A stretch of 64,000 nucleotides of DNA from assembly GCA_030435675.1 (NCBI GenBank), contig CM059625.1, positions 13,392,001-13,456,000 of the forward strand, written 5' to 3'. The notes under the pieces were generated by a model, which searched no databases, was not told the DNA's origin, and saw nothing but the letters and a program-made list of their open reading frames with translations. This DNA comes from Steinernema hermaphroditum (lineage: Eukaryota > Nematoda > Chromadorea > Rhabditida > Steinernematidae). Positions 20,901-36,955 of this stretch are shown here, one piece after another. Every line of letters starts with the position of its first letter. Position 1 is the first letter of the stretch. Made by a program: the position numbers and the translations under genes.

Positions 20901-23648
20901 ACACAAAAGAACTTCTTCGTTTTCGTTCCATGCTTCAAAATTTGTGGAGCATAGAGGAAAGATGCTCTGTTCAAAAATCAGAAGTAACAAAATGCTCCAA
21001 GAAGCTCTATGAGGTTCCCTGTTCTGATTTTTTCTAACAAGCCGTACCATTCGTACGAAACGGATGATTTTTCCGATCATGCTACCTGTGAACATTATCC
21101 ATTTTATTTTTGTAAGGAGTGAAGAATTCAGTTTAGAATAAATCCATAAATGTAGAGATCGCTTGCATTAGATATTCGCAGGCTGAGCTCTTCAGATGTT
21201 GTTTACTTCCTCTATCGCGCTAAGTTATTCACAGTGGGAGAACGTTGAAATATTCACCTTGAAGCTGATCAAGTAAATATGTGCGGTGTGTCATCTAATC
21301 ACGTATTGCACACTCTCACGGCACTCAAGGCTTTCTACGAAACGTTGTGTTTGGAAGCAAGAAACTTGAAATTTTGACGCCTACGGCTCAGCGTGTAGAG
21401 AAGAGGTGACATCATCAGCGCTGTGCAGAAATGCAACAAGGAAATGCAAAGTGTTCAAAAGTCCTCAAAATAAACACGGATTTGCAGTGAACGTCATCAT
21501 AGGGAGACATGTGGAAATCAAATAGAGGTCACCCTATTTATACTCTTTTTATAAGGACTTAATGCTTTTCGAAATATTTCAGTTCAGCATATGAAGTTAT
21601 TTCGGTCAGATTTTCGGGTGTCAGATACTTCACTGACAGAACAAAATGAACGAAATCAAGCGAACATGCAGAGTTGCACAGAAAAGGGCATTTAGACAGA
21701 ATTATGAGATGTCATTTCCGTGAGCATTCAAGCGCGAGTTCGATCGGAAAACGAAAGGAACCGACCGGTCTGAATTTCTGAATGGCTTTATAGACTCATG
21801 TCTGGGTGACTTAACCGCAAATTAAAATGTACAATCAAAATATAAGAAACGAAAAAAATGGAGAAGTCAGTCGCTCCTGTGTTGTAGTTAGTATTCACGA
21901 GTCTTGAAACAGAAAGAATCAAATCGAACCTGTTTCGCTAATTCATCAATTTTCTATGCAGCCTTCGTTAGATGGTTAAGAGCCGATGTGTCTTTAAGGA
22001 TCTTTGGACGGAGTCCATTTTCATGACTCGTAATATAAGATGCACAATTTAAGAAATTGTATTTTCATTCTGACCAATCACCAAGATCCAAGACGTAGAA
22101 GAGCGGCGTCAGTGACAATGTTTTAGCAATACTATGACAAAATTGAATTCTATAGTTCATTTTTCATAACAGATACAAAAGAGCTGCTGGCATGACATTA
22201 ATCAGCAGACAAACTTGAGAAGTAGTTTCAGCGCGATAGAAGCGAGTGATGTGCAGTCATGTTGTATAGTGTGATAGAAATCCATTGAGAAGAGGGTGTA
22301 TACTGTCTCTTCTCTCTTACAAATGTAAAATTCAGTAAGGAACTTACCCCATTCTGAGCATGTCTGCTTTAGGGGATAGTATACCTCCCACTGCCGAAGC
22401 CAAGCGCTGCTATATCGCACAAGGTCTATCTTGAAGCAAAGGATCACTACGGTAGATACTGTCAGTCATACTGCCGCAACGACACCATCGGAAAATACCA
22501 AGTAAACTATTCTTTTTTTTGCGAAATATAGGTATATGTCGTTTAAGGTATGTCTGCCGGAGTTGACTCTTAAAATGCGACTAGACGACAAAGCCTCTAA
22601 CATCTCATTTACACACAGCTTCCTTTCGAAGAAGTTCTTGGACGTCGATCTTTCCAGCCATCCCAGGCATTGGCTCATTCAGCCACCGTTCATGATTTTT
22701 GCCTGCCATCGCAAAGTAATGTTGTTGTGAAAGACGTAACAATGAGTGTGACATTTCCAGTTGGTTAAGTCGCAGAACATTATGGATTTGGCAAACGAGA
22801 TCAAGCCTTCGATATCACATGATGACTACGTCTGGTTCCGTGTGATCGTGGCCAGGAGGCCTGGTTCCGACATCGACATTGAGAATTCCGTTGTCGAGGT
22901 CAGTGATCTCGACGACTCTTCCGACGTGTGGACGTCCTCGGTACGCAGAGCGCAGTCGGCGTACGATCCGAATGTGATCATCGTGAGAGCACGGAATCCT
23001 ATGGTTGTTAGGAGAGGAGTCTCCGTGCAAATATCCTTCAAGAGCAGTAATAGAAGGATCCAGTGTCCAGCCAAATGTACAAAAGTAAGGAAGTTTTTAA
23101 CACCGCAAAACATATTAAACATTAAATGGTCATCGAAGATACGCAGAAAAGTCTGCTTATGCGGGAATTGAACTCAGACATTCCAGTTACACATTCAGAT
23201 GTCCGTTAAGTGTTTAAGTACATCTATGAAAGATATTAAGTTGCTAGGGATATTCAGAATCCAGTGAGTAGAAAATTTTAAATAATATTGGACCGTATTT
23301 ATCCTAAATGCCCTGCCAACTAGTTAACTTCGATGTCCAGACGCCAAAAGTCTGACGCTGGGTGATCATACGAATCTTCTCCAGAAGACATTTTTTTCCA
23401 AGCAAAAGCTTTCAACAACAAGCTCAGAATGCAAAAGCCGCAAGTGTCGGGATTACGGTATTCTTTTTCAGGACTCAGGGGTAGTTGACGACTGCGACGG
23501 AATCGTATTCCTGCATGCAGATGCCGAGCGATCCGAAGAGAAAATCTTCAATGCCGATCAGTCAATTCTACAGCTCCTCGGCTGGAAGATGTTGGGCCAT
23601 CCGTCGCAGTGGACACTTCGTCTACCGTATCTGTCATTTTATTGCTGA
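17981..23648 (+). CDS. Secreted tyrosinase with long C-terminal tail, 12 exons
   Basis: Exons: 17981-18215, 18453-18553, 18679-18868, 19100-19222, 19268-19412, 19494-19773, 20051-20318, 20482-20756, 22373-22501, 22548-22715, 22761-23084, 23472-23648, giving about 804 residues. A signal peptide ([18 protein letters not shown]) is followed by a Cys-rich pro-region and the di-copper centre. Cu[29 protein letters not shown]. Cu[13 protein letters not shown] (His305, His309) and [15 protein letters not shown] (His332). All ligands seem present, so it should be an active phenol oxidase, probably for cuticle or eggshell tanning. The tail holds Cys-rich segments found in nematode tyrosinases ([10 protein letters not shown]..., YGRYCQSYC) and two similar ends, [16 protein letters not shown] and [16 protein letters not shown]. 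The intron after exon 8 is 1.6 kb. The exon 7/8 junction is the least certain. Confidence 0.85.
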
Positions 23649-23795
23649 CCTCAGACGTGGTCACCTCACAAAACGTTCGTTAGATAGCTTATGTGTATGT
23701 GCACAGATTACTACAGTATCTAAATATTTATTGATCGATGTATGCGTGGTGAGGCTCCAAAACGCCTGAGACTTCCTTCTTCCGCGGCAACTGCC

Positions 23796-25040
23796 TCAAC
23801 GTCTTCTCTCCATCAGCACGCACTGGATTGGGCTGAAGTAGCAGTTCTTGAACTGGCTCATCGAGCGGAGCTCCACTTGGTGGCTACGCTTCCCGTAGGC
23901 GGCGTAGGGTCGAGGCTGCGCAGCCCAGGGATACATGTGGAACGCCGAGATGGGGAGGCCTTCGTTCATGATCCTGAAGAGGAGGATGCTAACTCAAACT
24001 GTCTGTGCTTTTCGTTACTTGTTTCCGCTTGCTGTGCACTTTGCGGAATTTCCAATGCAAACAATCAACAAATGAATGAAAATATTGACAAAAAATAAAA
24101 TGCTGATTTTCCGCTCAATTTGGCTGATCTCTTGAAAGTAAGAGGTCGCCGACGAATTTCTGAGTAAGACAAATGGAATGACGAAAACATCGAATTTTCA
24201 ACTCGTTTTTCGCTGAATTATAGACGAATCACGCAGCACATCTTTCTGCTGGTGCTAGTTGAGTCTCCACTTGTAATCATCGAGTTGCTACTGGAGATAC
24301 GTCTCACAAGACGGTAAAAGTGACTAAGCAGAATACAAAATGGACTACAAAAACTCAATAACTTAATTTATACCACGATTGTAAATGATTGTAAACTTCA
24401 ATGTCTGGCCACAAAGCCGACATAGCGAAGCTCACTCATAGCTCTGTACTTTTCCTTTATTTTGCTTTGCTTTCACTCATTTTCGACTACATGTGATATC
24501 AAATGTGGCTGGAAATGAATCGTGTTTCACAGCTGAAAACAAGGAAAAGCGAATCAGATGAAGCCTATGTCGTCTATTCATAATGAACTGCAACAGTCTA
24601 CTCCAAAAAGCTCTTGCAGCCATATAAATCTGAAGTTGTACTTTCACTAACTTAGGTTGAAAGGTGCACTTGTGACTGACAATATCGAAAGTTCAGAATA
24701 GAACTCCATAATTACCACCCGCTTGTAATTAGAACACCAAAAACCGCCCAATTGACATTTTCGTCGTCTTGTGTTATTTCTGTGGGAGGATAGACAAAGG
24801 AAGATGATTAGGTCATAATGCTTGATTATGGGAACAAACATACGGTTTGTCGACAAATGCGCTGAAAGGGCCAGGAACGTTGGCGGCTCCAGTGGCATTG
24901 CATCTAAAACAACGTAATTAATTGTCATTAGGACACTGAGGCAAGGGGTAAGCGGGGCTGCGAAAGACTTACAGTAGAAGGGCCATTAGCATGAAGACGA
25001 GGGCCGAGACTGCCGAGCTGCTGCTGTGGTCGAACTTCAT
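23796..25040 (-). CDS. Allatostatin-C/CC-like neuropeptide precursor
   Basis: Exons: 25040-24973, 24903-24844, 23973-23796, giving 101 residues in one frame. Residues 1-27 are a signal peptide (VSALVFMLMALLLCNATG). A Lys-Arg pair at 71-72 precedes the last 29 residues, which contain QFKNCYFSPIQCVLM: two cysteines (87 and 94) enclosing six residues. The ring CYFSPIQC closely resembles the CYFNP-x-x-C ring of insect allatostatin CC and the wider allatostatin-C/somatostatin-like group. The mature peptide would be a disulphide-closed neuropeptide acting on a somatostatin/AstC-type GPCR. The C-terminal Arg-Arg-Arg may be trimmed. The family assignment is from motif recognition; the splice model is self-consistent with good consensus sites. 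Confidence 0.75.
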
Positions 25041-26650
25041 GGTGCGCGCGAAGGGTGTTGAATGAGGTGGATGGAGTGCTCCACTGATGAATACGAAGCA
25101 AGTGAGATAAAGTGTCGAGGGATATATGCACCCGAACACGATAATCCCCGCCCCTTTTGGACGTTGTTGAGGCGGTCGGCTTGTCCAAGCCTGCGGTGGG
25201 ATGGGAACATAACAGGGGTGGGAACAGCTGCTCATGTAGAATACGCCTTCCGAGAAGTTTTGTGTACTGTAGTAACTGTATGAATCACACAATACGCGCT
25301 TTCGAATTTGCACCTTCCGTTTTGGAGAGTTAAGCAGGCTACAATTTTGTATTTTCAGATTCAAAGCAAACATAAAAGAACTCAGACAAACCGAGAAGAC
25401 AAAAATAGACGCTTACGCAAATGAATGCTTTGCAAAAGCCTACTAATACATGGGAACGTTCCCTAACTCTAACGTATTTAGATTTATTTGTCGTCTACAA
25501 CGCTTTACTGCGAAAATTCAAAAATAGAGCTCAACGCAAAAGACACAAAACGTATCTAGTGTAGAAGCTCTGCTACGATCCACCATCACGCAGGAGAATT
25601 TGTTCCTCCTTAAAAGCACACCTCCACACTTCTTCCGCTGGCTCTATTCGCAAACTTTAACGCGGAAGATGCCACCGGAAAAAAGACGATTGGCACTTAA
25701 AAGTTGCATTCATCAAAAGTTTATAGAACTCCGGAAAATCCGGCTTCTTAGTATACAAAATTCCAATTGAGAAATATCTGCTCTGGCGTCTTCCGGTACT
25801 CGCCGCAAAAGATCCAGGCAATTCGATGCCGTTGTCCAGTCAGATGCACTTCGACATGACATCACAGATGATCGTTCATCTGCGACTGCGAGGAATTTTT
25901 TCAGGATCTGTTCCACATAGTTCTTTTTTAGGATGCATAGTTTGCTGAGTAATTTTTTTATTATTAATTGATGAACTCAAGCGGCGCACATCGTCCTTCT
26001 TGTCTCGCCAACATTTCTGCAAAAATCCACATCTCCTCCCAGAAATGGGTCTTCCGCCCGAAATGACATCACCCACTCTTTAAAACAGATCCGATTTATA
26101 ACTTAATCGGCTTCTTGCTTTCGTCTAGTGGCAGAAGGGGTTTCCTGTGTGAAGTGTAAATGCTCGAAGCGTGAACCGCCTTCAGTAGGCGGAGAAATGA
26201 GCACAACAAGAACAGTACGAAGCACTCCAAGAAATGATCAAATCCGATAAGAATGCTGATCTGAATGTAATGGAAAGCACTAATCTGACAAGGCTAATCT
26301 GATTATTAGCCGATACGTGAGGCCAAAGAGGTGCAGAAACGCGAACATCAAGAAGTCATTACTTATTCAGCTGGGGGAACACTGCGGTCGACGCTTCCAA
26401 ACAGGACAGGGCAGAGGGGACGTTCTCAGAGTCCCTCTAAAGTGAATGCCATATTGATTCGATCACGACTCAATCAGATATGACGAACACTTCAGAGCGA
26501 CTTTTCCGCCGTTCCTCCCGTGCACTTGCAGACGAACTGCTCGCAAAGGCGCTGTGATGCCCTTTTATGCGGCATTAAGCGAGAAAATTAATTCTGGCGG
26601 CCCACAGAGCCGCGTGAAGAGAAGGAGGGTGGATCGGCCAACGGTAAAAG
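25041..26650. other. Intergenic region
   Basis: Presumed upstream region of the neuropeptide gene and 3' side of the DUF229 gene. Two overlapping minus-strand ORFs of 66-67 codons (25713-26076) have no recognisable motif. I see no other gene. Confidence 0.4.
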
Positions 26651-26656
26651 CATCTT

Positions 26657-29600
26657 TTATGTATCGACCGTATTGCATATTAATTTCAGATCAATCGGCG
26701 TCGTCGCGTTCAGCTTCTCGCTAAAGACGACCGCCACGAAGCTGGCGACTTCGAACGTGAACTCCTTCACGTAGTGCTTCACTCTCGCACGCAGATCGAC
26801 CGTTTTCTGCGTGTAGAATGTGCGAACGGAAGCGTTGACGTCGAAAAAGAGGATTTCCATTGCCGCCTGGACATTTTTAACTTTGTCATATCTGAAAATA
26901 GGAAGTCCAGAAGATAAAAAGGTCAAAATTGTATTAGGAAGTTTTCAACTGTGAATTAAGAATGACTACGGTGGCGAAGCTCAATATGTGATCAAACAAC
27001 ACGTTTTTCTGTGTACTCTGTTTGTGGAAAACAAATAACTTACGCTGATGCATTTCTAAGCCCGTGCCGAACCATCTGATTAAGCACCAGTGTCTGTAGA
27101 CGATCGTCCTTAATCGTGAGTCGATGGGCATTCAAACAGGGGAATTTCGTCAACGATTCTTTCAAAGCCGCTCTCACACCTGTGAACTCGGTCGACTGCC
27201 TAAAATGGGTAACCCATTTGGAGCACTTGGCAAAACATACGTCATCCAAAAGTTCAAACCCATTTCTACCCTTCCAACGAAAGTTCTCTTTTCACCTCAT
27301 TATCCAATAGTCTTTGAATTTTAGGTAACCTGTAAGCTGTCAATGTTCCGCCATAATTGACCTCTGAATGTGAATGGAACTCGTGCCAATTAGTTCGCAC
27401 CAATTTGATTCCTATAAGAGGGTCGTTGTGGACAGGCATTTACACGTACACCGGTCATTTCAATTTCCCGGAATGTGCAAGTAGAATGAGCTTTTCGGAA
27501 ACGCTGCGAACACAGACGGTCTTAACGGTTTCAGTGGTTTAAGTTTCGGAAATTCCAGTTGGAAGGCGTAAAATATTCATGAAAATATGAGGGAGGTGAA
27601 CTTTTTGAAGGGAACACCTGGAGACAGAGCGATCTAATTTGCATCTGTCTACAAGAATGAAGCAAAGTGTTCTGGAAGCTCAAGCGACTAAACAGCACAA
27701 AAGACTGCCGATGAAAAAGGAGTGTGTCAGGATAATTTTAGGTGCATTTTGCACCCATTGTTATCATTTTTACCGTACCCTCGTGATTCAGATTTATCAC
27801 TTTCACTATGTCAGTGTTTTCACTACCTGTTCAGTCGGCCCAGCGGCTTTTCGTCCATACACACGCAAAAATTAGGGGGCACACCGGCTTGTTCACATGT
27901 TCGTTCGACCGGAATCCGCTCAGTCAATAGGCTCGTGCCCCTCAACGCTGCAATTGGCCTTTTAATTCGGCGTTTCAAGGAAAGACCGTTCTTCACCTGT
28001 CGCCTCACTCCCGAAAATGCCCATCGCGATCTGCTTCAATGTAGCGTGAACGTCGAAATTGCTGGTTAGCCTAAAATTTCCCCATTCCAAAGGATGAACT
28101 TTGGACACGATTCTCCAAGAGCTGACCTGTTTGCATTGAACATCAAATTTTGAATATATTGCGGATGAGTGATGCGAAACGCCTCGGGCAAGTAGATGCT
28201 GAACATCGGCATGCGCTCTTCAACTCGACCGACGTAACTTCTCTGAATTGAGCCGATTCGATTGCCGTGATCGCCCATAATGACAAACGCTGTGCTCTTC
28301 ATGGCATCATTAGCAAATAAACTCTCCAATGATGTCCTAAACATAACAATGACTATGGAGAAGAGAGAAAAAGCTGAAGATTCAATGGAAGCAGTATCAC
28401 TTCCACATGAGCGCATCGTGATGTTCTGGCTTTTAAAAGAAATCGAGTGCGAAATTCTTTAAAGAAAAAAATGAATGATTCATAGTTGTAACGCAATCTT
28501 TTGTTCAATACTGTCTCAGGATTTTAAAAATCGCTGCGAAACTCTATGGGGAAGAACTGATTATCGTTTTATGGTCTATTCGAGGCTTCTAAGAGTGCGC
28601 TGTTGGTATTTTTATACATTAAATTTTATGAGAGGGTATGTAAAGGCAAGTTTCTGGAATTGTTCTTCTACATGACAGAGTTGGGATATTTTAAATAAAG
28701 TGTACCCTTGAGAAATGTCATCTCTAACGAAAAAATTATTACGTGCAGCAAGGAATGCTCCTGGGACATTTATCGTAAATTTGTCAGAGAAACGATTCGA
28801 GTTTACTTTAGAAATATTTGCTCTCTAATCGCACAAAGTATTTCTCGATGACTCCTGTTTAGCACTTAAAAGGTGCTAAAACTACCTAGACGATATACTA
28901 CTTTCTGCGTCGCTTATTTTGGTGATAATTTAAGTAGAGTTTTGAAAATTTGGTGCAATTGTGAGCAAGGCCAACATAGAGAGATATGTCGATTTTACGA
29001 ACCGAAAAAGTGTTTTTTTGCTGTCGGCTGAACCTGCGTCGACTAATCAACAACGTAATTCACGCCAAACGAAAACTGTTACTTGACACTTTGTTACTTG
29101 ATATGTTATTTGAACGTTACTTGATATAATTTGTTTTGTGCGTTCACGTAAGTCTCGTCGTATTTTTTCAGCGCGTACACATTATATCGAAGATCGGGAT
29201 GCATACCGTAATCTGTTGTCGATGGCACCGAGATTACTCGACTCGTCGTGGGTCAGTCCAGTTAAGAAGTTGAAAGAGAAGTGACATTTGTCTTTGTGGA
29301 GGAGCGAAAAGCGTTCCCAAATGTCCAGATAACGTTCGACGTTTATCTGCAGAGATTTTGCAAGTCTTGGACATGAGGAGACGCAACCCACGTCTCCGTT
29401 CTTCATGCATTGTCCACCGTTAATCGGGAACACAAGGTTTCGTGTGTTGTAGAGGTGGAAGGGACGAAAGTAGTAGTCGGCGGGCGACCGCCGGAATCCC
29501 AGGAACGTTTCATTCGGGTAGTGGAAGAGCCCGCGTCGCACGTCGAGGATGTCGTCATTGAAAAGAGTGACACATTTTCTCTCTTAACCTATGCCCGAAG

Positions 29601-31523
29601 TGACATTTGATTAATTACATGGTTACCCTTCATAAAGTCAAACAAAAAGTCAACATTTTCCAGATTGACCACTTCACCCTCGGGCAGCACCTCCGAACCG
29701 TCGCCGCCAATTTTTGGAAGAATGGAACGGCCGCCGAGCACGGGTAATAGGTTAACGGCCGAGTTATCGCCCACTTTGACGTAGCCATTGAGGGTAATGA
29801 ATCCTAGCTTTTGCATGAATTCGATTGTCTTAGGCATGTGACGGACAAATTGGTTGTGCGCCGTAGAGTCGAGCACGAGGATTGCCAGCGATGGCTTATT
29901 CTAAGCGACAAGCAGATAACGCAAATAAATGGAGAAGAAGCCTACCGGATCAGCGGATACAGTAGGAATCTGCTTGGTTCTTGAAAAGCCGGCAAAAGTG
30001 TTCACATAAATTACGGAGTCATTGACCTTGCGTATGCCGTTTAGGAAGCCCACGAGGCTGGTGTTGCGGCAAGTGACTACAAACTGATCGTGAGGAACAA
30101 ATACCGGCTCGTTGGGTTTGACCTAAAATGAATCATTTTGCGGAACAGGTCATGCATCTAGTAAGCAGTGGTGATTTCTTTCGGTCCATCAGATATCAGC
30201 ACCTTACGTTCTTATTATCGAATTTCACAAAACGCTTTGGTCTTTGAAGAACTTCTTCATGCTTCTTTTCTGGATACAATATCATGGTAATGTGATTAGT
30301 ACACAACTGCTCTTTGTTACTCTACAGTCTGACTATCGTGGACGCAGTCGTGAAGATAACTGATAGATACAATTTATTTCATGTTTGGTCGGAAAGTTTC
30401 GAGTGCCTCCATTCTGTTTGCATAACGAGTGGAACTCGAAATTCATCTTTAATAACCGCCCACAAGACTATGCACGTCATTTCATCTACGAGCGTATCTC
30501 TGTTTGCACTCCCCACACATATTCAACCAAGTCGGATCTAACTCACCTCAATCCGTTCCTCGCTCAGCACGTAGTTCATTATATTGGGCGACAGTCCGCC
30601 ACTCAGCGATTGGTATTCGCACCTGAAAGCAGCTCATCGCGGTTAAAAACGAACATTCATCAAGCCTCATAAGAAACAGACGGAGAGATGAGCAAGAATT
30701 CTTGGAAGGCTATAAAAATCTGTACGTAGAGACCACCTTGTTTAATTATTTATGATAATCCGTGCCATTTATGATTTGGGTTCTCGCTGCACTGAAGACG
30801 AGACATGCCGGAGGGCCTTAGCCCTTTTAGGTCAGAAAAACAAGGGGAAACGGCCAAGAGTACAAGTGAAATACAAGAAGACAAAATAGAAAAATGGAAG
30901 AAATTCCAGTTCTAGGCATGCAAAAGAGTAAAGAAAAGCATGGCATAAAACAATGTGAAATCACGAGGGTCACCGCTTGCAGTTTTCTTGTTCGTGCTAT
31001 TTTACCCCATTTTAAGAAGGCGAAGCGAAAATCCAGAAAAGTCTAGTCGCAAAAACACAAAATGTTCACTATTGCATAGAGAAGATACAACCTCTGACAC
31101 GTCCAACCAACCTGAATGATGGCGTTCTCGACTGTTTCCATGGTTCAAGTTCGTAGTGAATTGTAAGAACATTATTCTCATCGACTGAAGCCAGATTCGG
31201 CATATCCGTGCCACAGTGCACTGCTCTTCAAATCCTCAGTCATTAAAGAGTGCAAATTGCCGAAACAGACTTGAATAAGTTCACATATTCGTGGATATTC
31301 CGTTCGAGCGGTTCGACGAGTGGAAACCGACAGGAATTCTCCATGAGTGGAGGGTCGAAGCTTTCCTGTTTAGTCTGTGGTTTGTTAGGAGGCTCATCTT
31401 CAAACCCCAGAAAATAGTGCACACATAGGAAAGCAGTGACCATTAACACTAAAGCGACCTAAAGATAGGATACTTATTAGTGGTTTACCGCAGGAAACTC
31501 ACAAAAAATCGTCGGTACTTCAT
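26657..31523 (-). CDS. DUF229 (alkaline-phosphatase-like) membrane protein
   Basis: About 12 exons from ATG at 31523 to TAA at 26657. The N-terminus is a signal anchor ([19 protein letters not shown]). The DUF229 core follows in order: [132 protein letters not shown] and [15 protein letters not shown]. These are the metal-site and nucleophile regions of the alkaline-phosphatase-like fold (Asp and Thr in LDSTAHN, Asp-His in GDHG). Main exon spans: 31523-31503, 31458-31267, about 29900-29600, about 29570-29210, 28341-28120, 28070-27830, 27197-27050, 26892-26657. DUF229 proteins are common in nematodes; their substrate is unknown. The exon 2/3 junction and the intron around 27200-27830 are not fully resolved. 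Confidence 0.85.
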
Positions 31524-32508
31524 GACTGCGACCTTCTGAGTGACTTTCACCTCCAACAATCGCAACTAATCAAAACATTGCATGCGCCTTTTATGCGCAA
31601 TTTGGGTCACTTCGGCGTCCAGCGAGAGTGGTGAGCAATGGTCAAACGGTCGACAGCGCGCGGCTGCCTGCGGGAATCGTCCGAACGAAATCGAAATGAA
31701 AGATGAAACTGTGCGGGCATTTGAATTACGACAATCGAATTATCTTTAAAGAAACCGCTCTCCGATTAGATTCTTAAACGCTCCGCCGATTTGCGAACGA
31801 TTACCTCGATTTGCTCACTTGTCGTCTCATGTGTAGCGCCGTCTCCCGACATGGAATTCTCTGGAAGGCCGCGCATGGGCTGTCCTTTGCTATATCATAA
31901 CGTTAAAACCGCAAGCTACGATGTGTAGAATTATGTAAAAGCCGAAAGTGAAAAAGGTGTGATGGTGTACGAAGGCGGGTTTTCTGCACTTCAACTCTTC
32001 CAAAGGAAGATCTGCAAGAACGAACAAGCGTGGCTGCTGTTTCATTGCATGCAGATTTGTCTGTTTTCAACAAAATATTTTTAGAATTATGCCTTTAATT
32101 GATGTTGGTTAAGATAAATAAACAACTCAATTGTCTGCATCTATCACAACAATTCAGTACACGTGACACAGGTTACGACTCTAGATCGTCTTCAATATAA
32201 TTATACCATGTAGAGATAAATCCGTTTCAACAACGATGTCCCAATTCTAATGCAACACGGTAGAATTGCATGGAGAGAAAACACGAGTGCAAATACAATC
32301 CGCATGGAGAAAGGAGAAGAAGGCAGCCGATGAGTGAATGAACCTGCTTGTGAGTTAAAAGCGATGGGAGAATAGATCGGGAGAGGGTATGCAGAGATTG
32401 TGTTTGCGTGACCAGTACGACGATGCAAAAGCTAGGAGGAGGAAGTGAAAGACACGAAGCGAACAGTTTGCCTAATGAGGAGAACTACTGTAGAAGTGTG
32501 ATGCGAGT
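31524..32508. other. Intergenic region
   Basis: About 1 kb upstream of the DUF229 gene and downstream of the kinase gene, both on the minus strand. No exon is recognised. Confidence 0.45.
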
Positions 32509-35493
<2,985 letters not shown>

Positions 35494-36955
35494 CAGTCAT
35501 AAACTGATCTCTGAAATCGGGTATGCATGATTCATAAGCGTTCATCGCGGCCGTCGGCGACGAGAGCGTCGGAAACAACGGAGCGCTTGAAAGTGACAGT
35601 TGCGCGCGAGCGACAAAAGGGAGATGCCAGAGGGAAAGGAGAAAAACAATAACAAAGACGCAATCGCACACGGCGAATAAAATAATTTAAGCAGGCGCTT
35701 CTAAATCGCGTGACGCCGATCGATTTGAAGAGGGAGACGAAGAAGAACGAACGCATCATCATGGCGATGACGTACTCCACGGACCACCGCGGTATAATAG
35801 TTGCTGCCTGGGGATGGGGAAGGACGAGAGGACCAAATGATTTCATCTTCTCGTGCCTCCTCGCCGAGGCCGTGGTAAAAAAAGAACATCGACCCCAACG
35901 GCAATGATGCCGCCGATTGACGACAACACGGCGACCACGAGGCCGGGTGCACCGGCCAACGATGTTGGTCCGGGCCGTGACGAGACAAATTTCGACATGA
36001 TGCGCGGAATGAATGGTGACTCATCAATCCCGGGAGGCCACGAACAGAAAATATGATGACTACTCTTCCTTCCCGTCGACCGGTCACTAACTCATCTCTC
36101 TTCACACAGCAATAACACGCCGTGGACGCTACGAAAAATTGAAAATTTTGCGCTGTTGTTTTCGACGGATGCCCGAAAACAGCGAGGAGAAGTGCAAAAG
36201 GCGATAAAGGACGCGTCGAACGGCGATTAGGTGAAGCTTCGTGAAAGTGTTCGAGTTGCAGTTGAGGGCGGGAGGGGCTGTTTGAGGTAAGAAACATTGT
36301 GAGTACTACCGCAATGTCACTGTTTTGCAGGAAGTGCGGCATGGGAGTCGTCGATGCGCTAGATCGATCACACATACAGAAGGCTTTTAGTCATTTGGTG
36401 ATTCATCGCGTGTCACCGCGACCGCCGATCGAGTGAGTGGCTGAACGGCGGCGGCGGCGATGACACTACCGCCAGTGAGTCGCGCCGACGATGATTCTGA
36501 GTGGGATAGACGTCCGAAACTTTGAATACTGAAGAGAGAATCGGCGCCGTCGGTCGATCGGTCGGTCGACTGCGGTTTTTCTCCGTTCGCGCCCTCTTTA
36601 GCCCTTTTGGACCAACCGAGTTGCCGTCTGTTTATTAAGGCTCTTAACGCGAGTAGAAACGGACGAGTATTGTCAATTGCTGTTGCGTTGGTACAGTGCC
36701 AACAGCTGGAGTCACGCACCACCCGCACAGGCAGTCGCGGCAACCGACAGCCTCTGAGGCAGCTATATCAGTCGAGTGATGTACTTGTGCTCCTCGTCGT
36801 TTTATTTGCGCGTTCACTGATTGCTTTCATTTTTTTGCATTGTTTTTATATCGCCTACTTCTTGCAGCTGTTCTTCCGGAAGCCGCTATTCGGGACGAAT
36901 CACATTCCATCGAGTGACTGGCTCTCCTGGGCGGGCAAGCGGATGTCTTCCACCA
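35494..36955. other. Divergent intergenic region
   Basis: Separates the kinase gene (-) from the RhoGEF gene (+) and presumably holds both promoters. A 225-codon minus-strand ORF (35701-36375) and a plus ORF at 35853-36056 overlap in this GC-rich stretch; neither has convincing features. A TTCTTGCAG acceptor at 36868 precedes the RhoGEF start. Confidence 0.45.

Noticed and set aside
35701..36375. 225-codon minus-strand ORF between kinase and RhoGEF genes
   Set aside because: Low-information Ser/Arg/Pro composition, overlaps open frames on the other strand in GC-rich promoter-like DNA, no splice or trans-splice context and no known motif.
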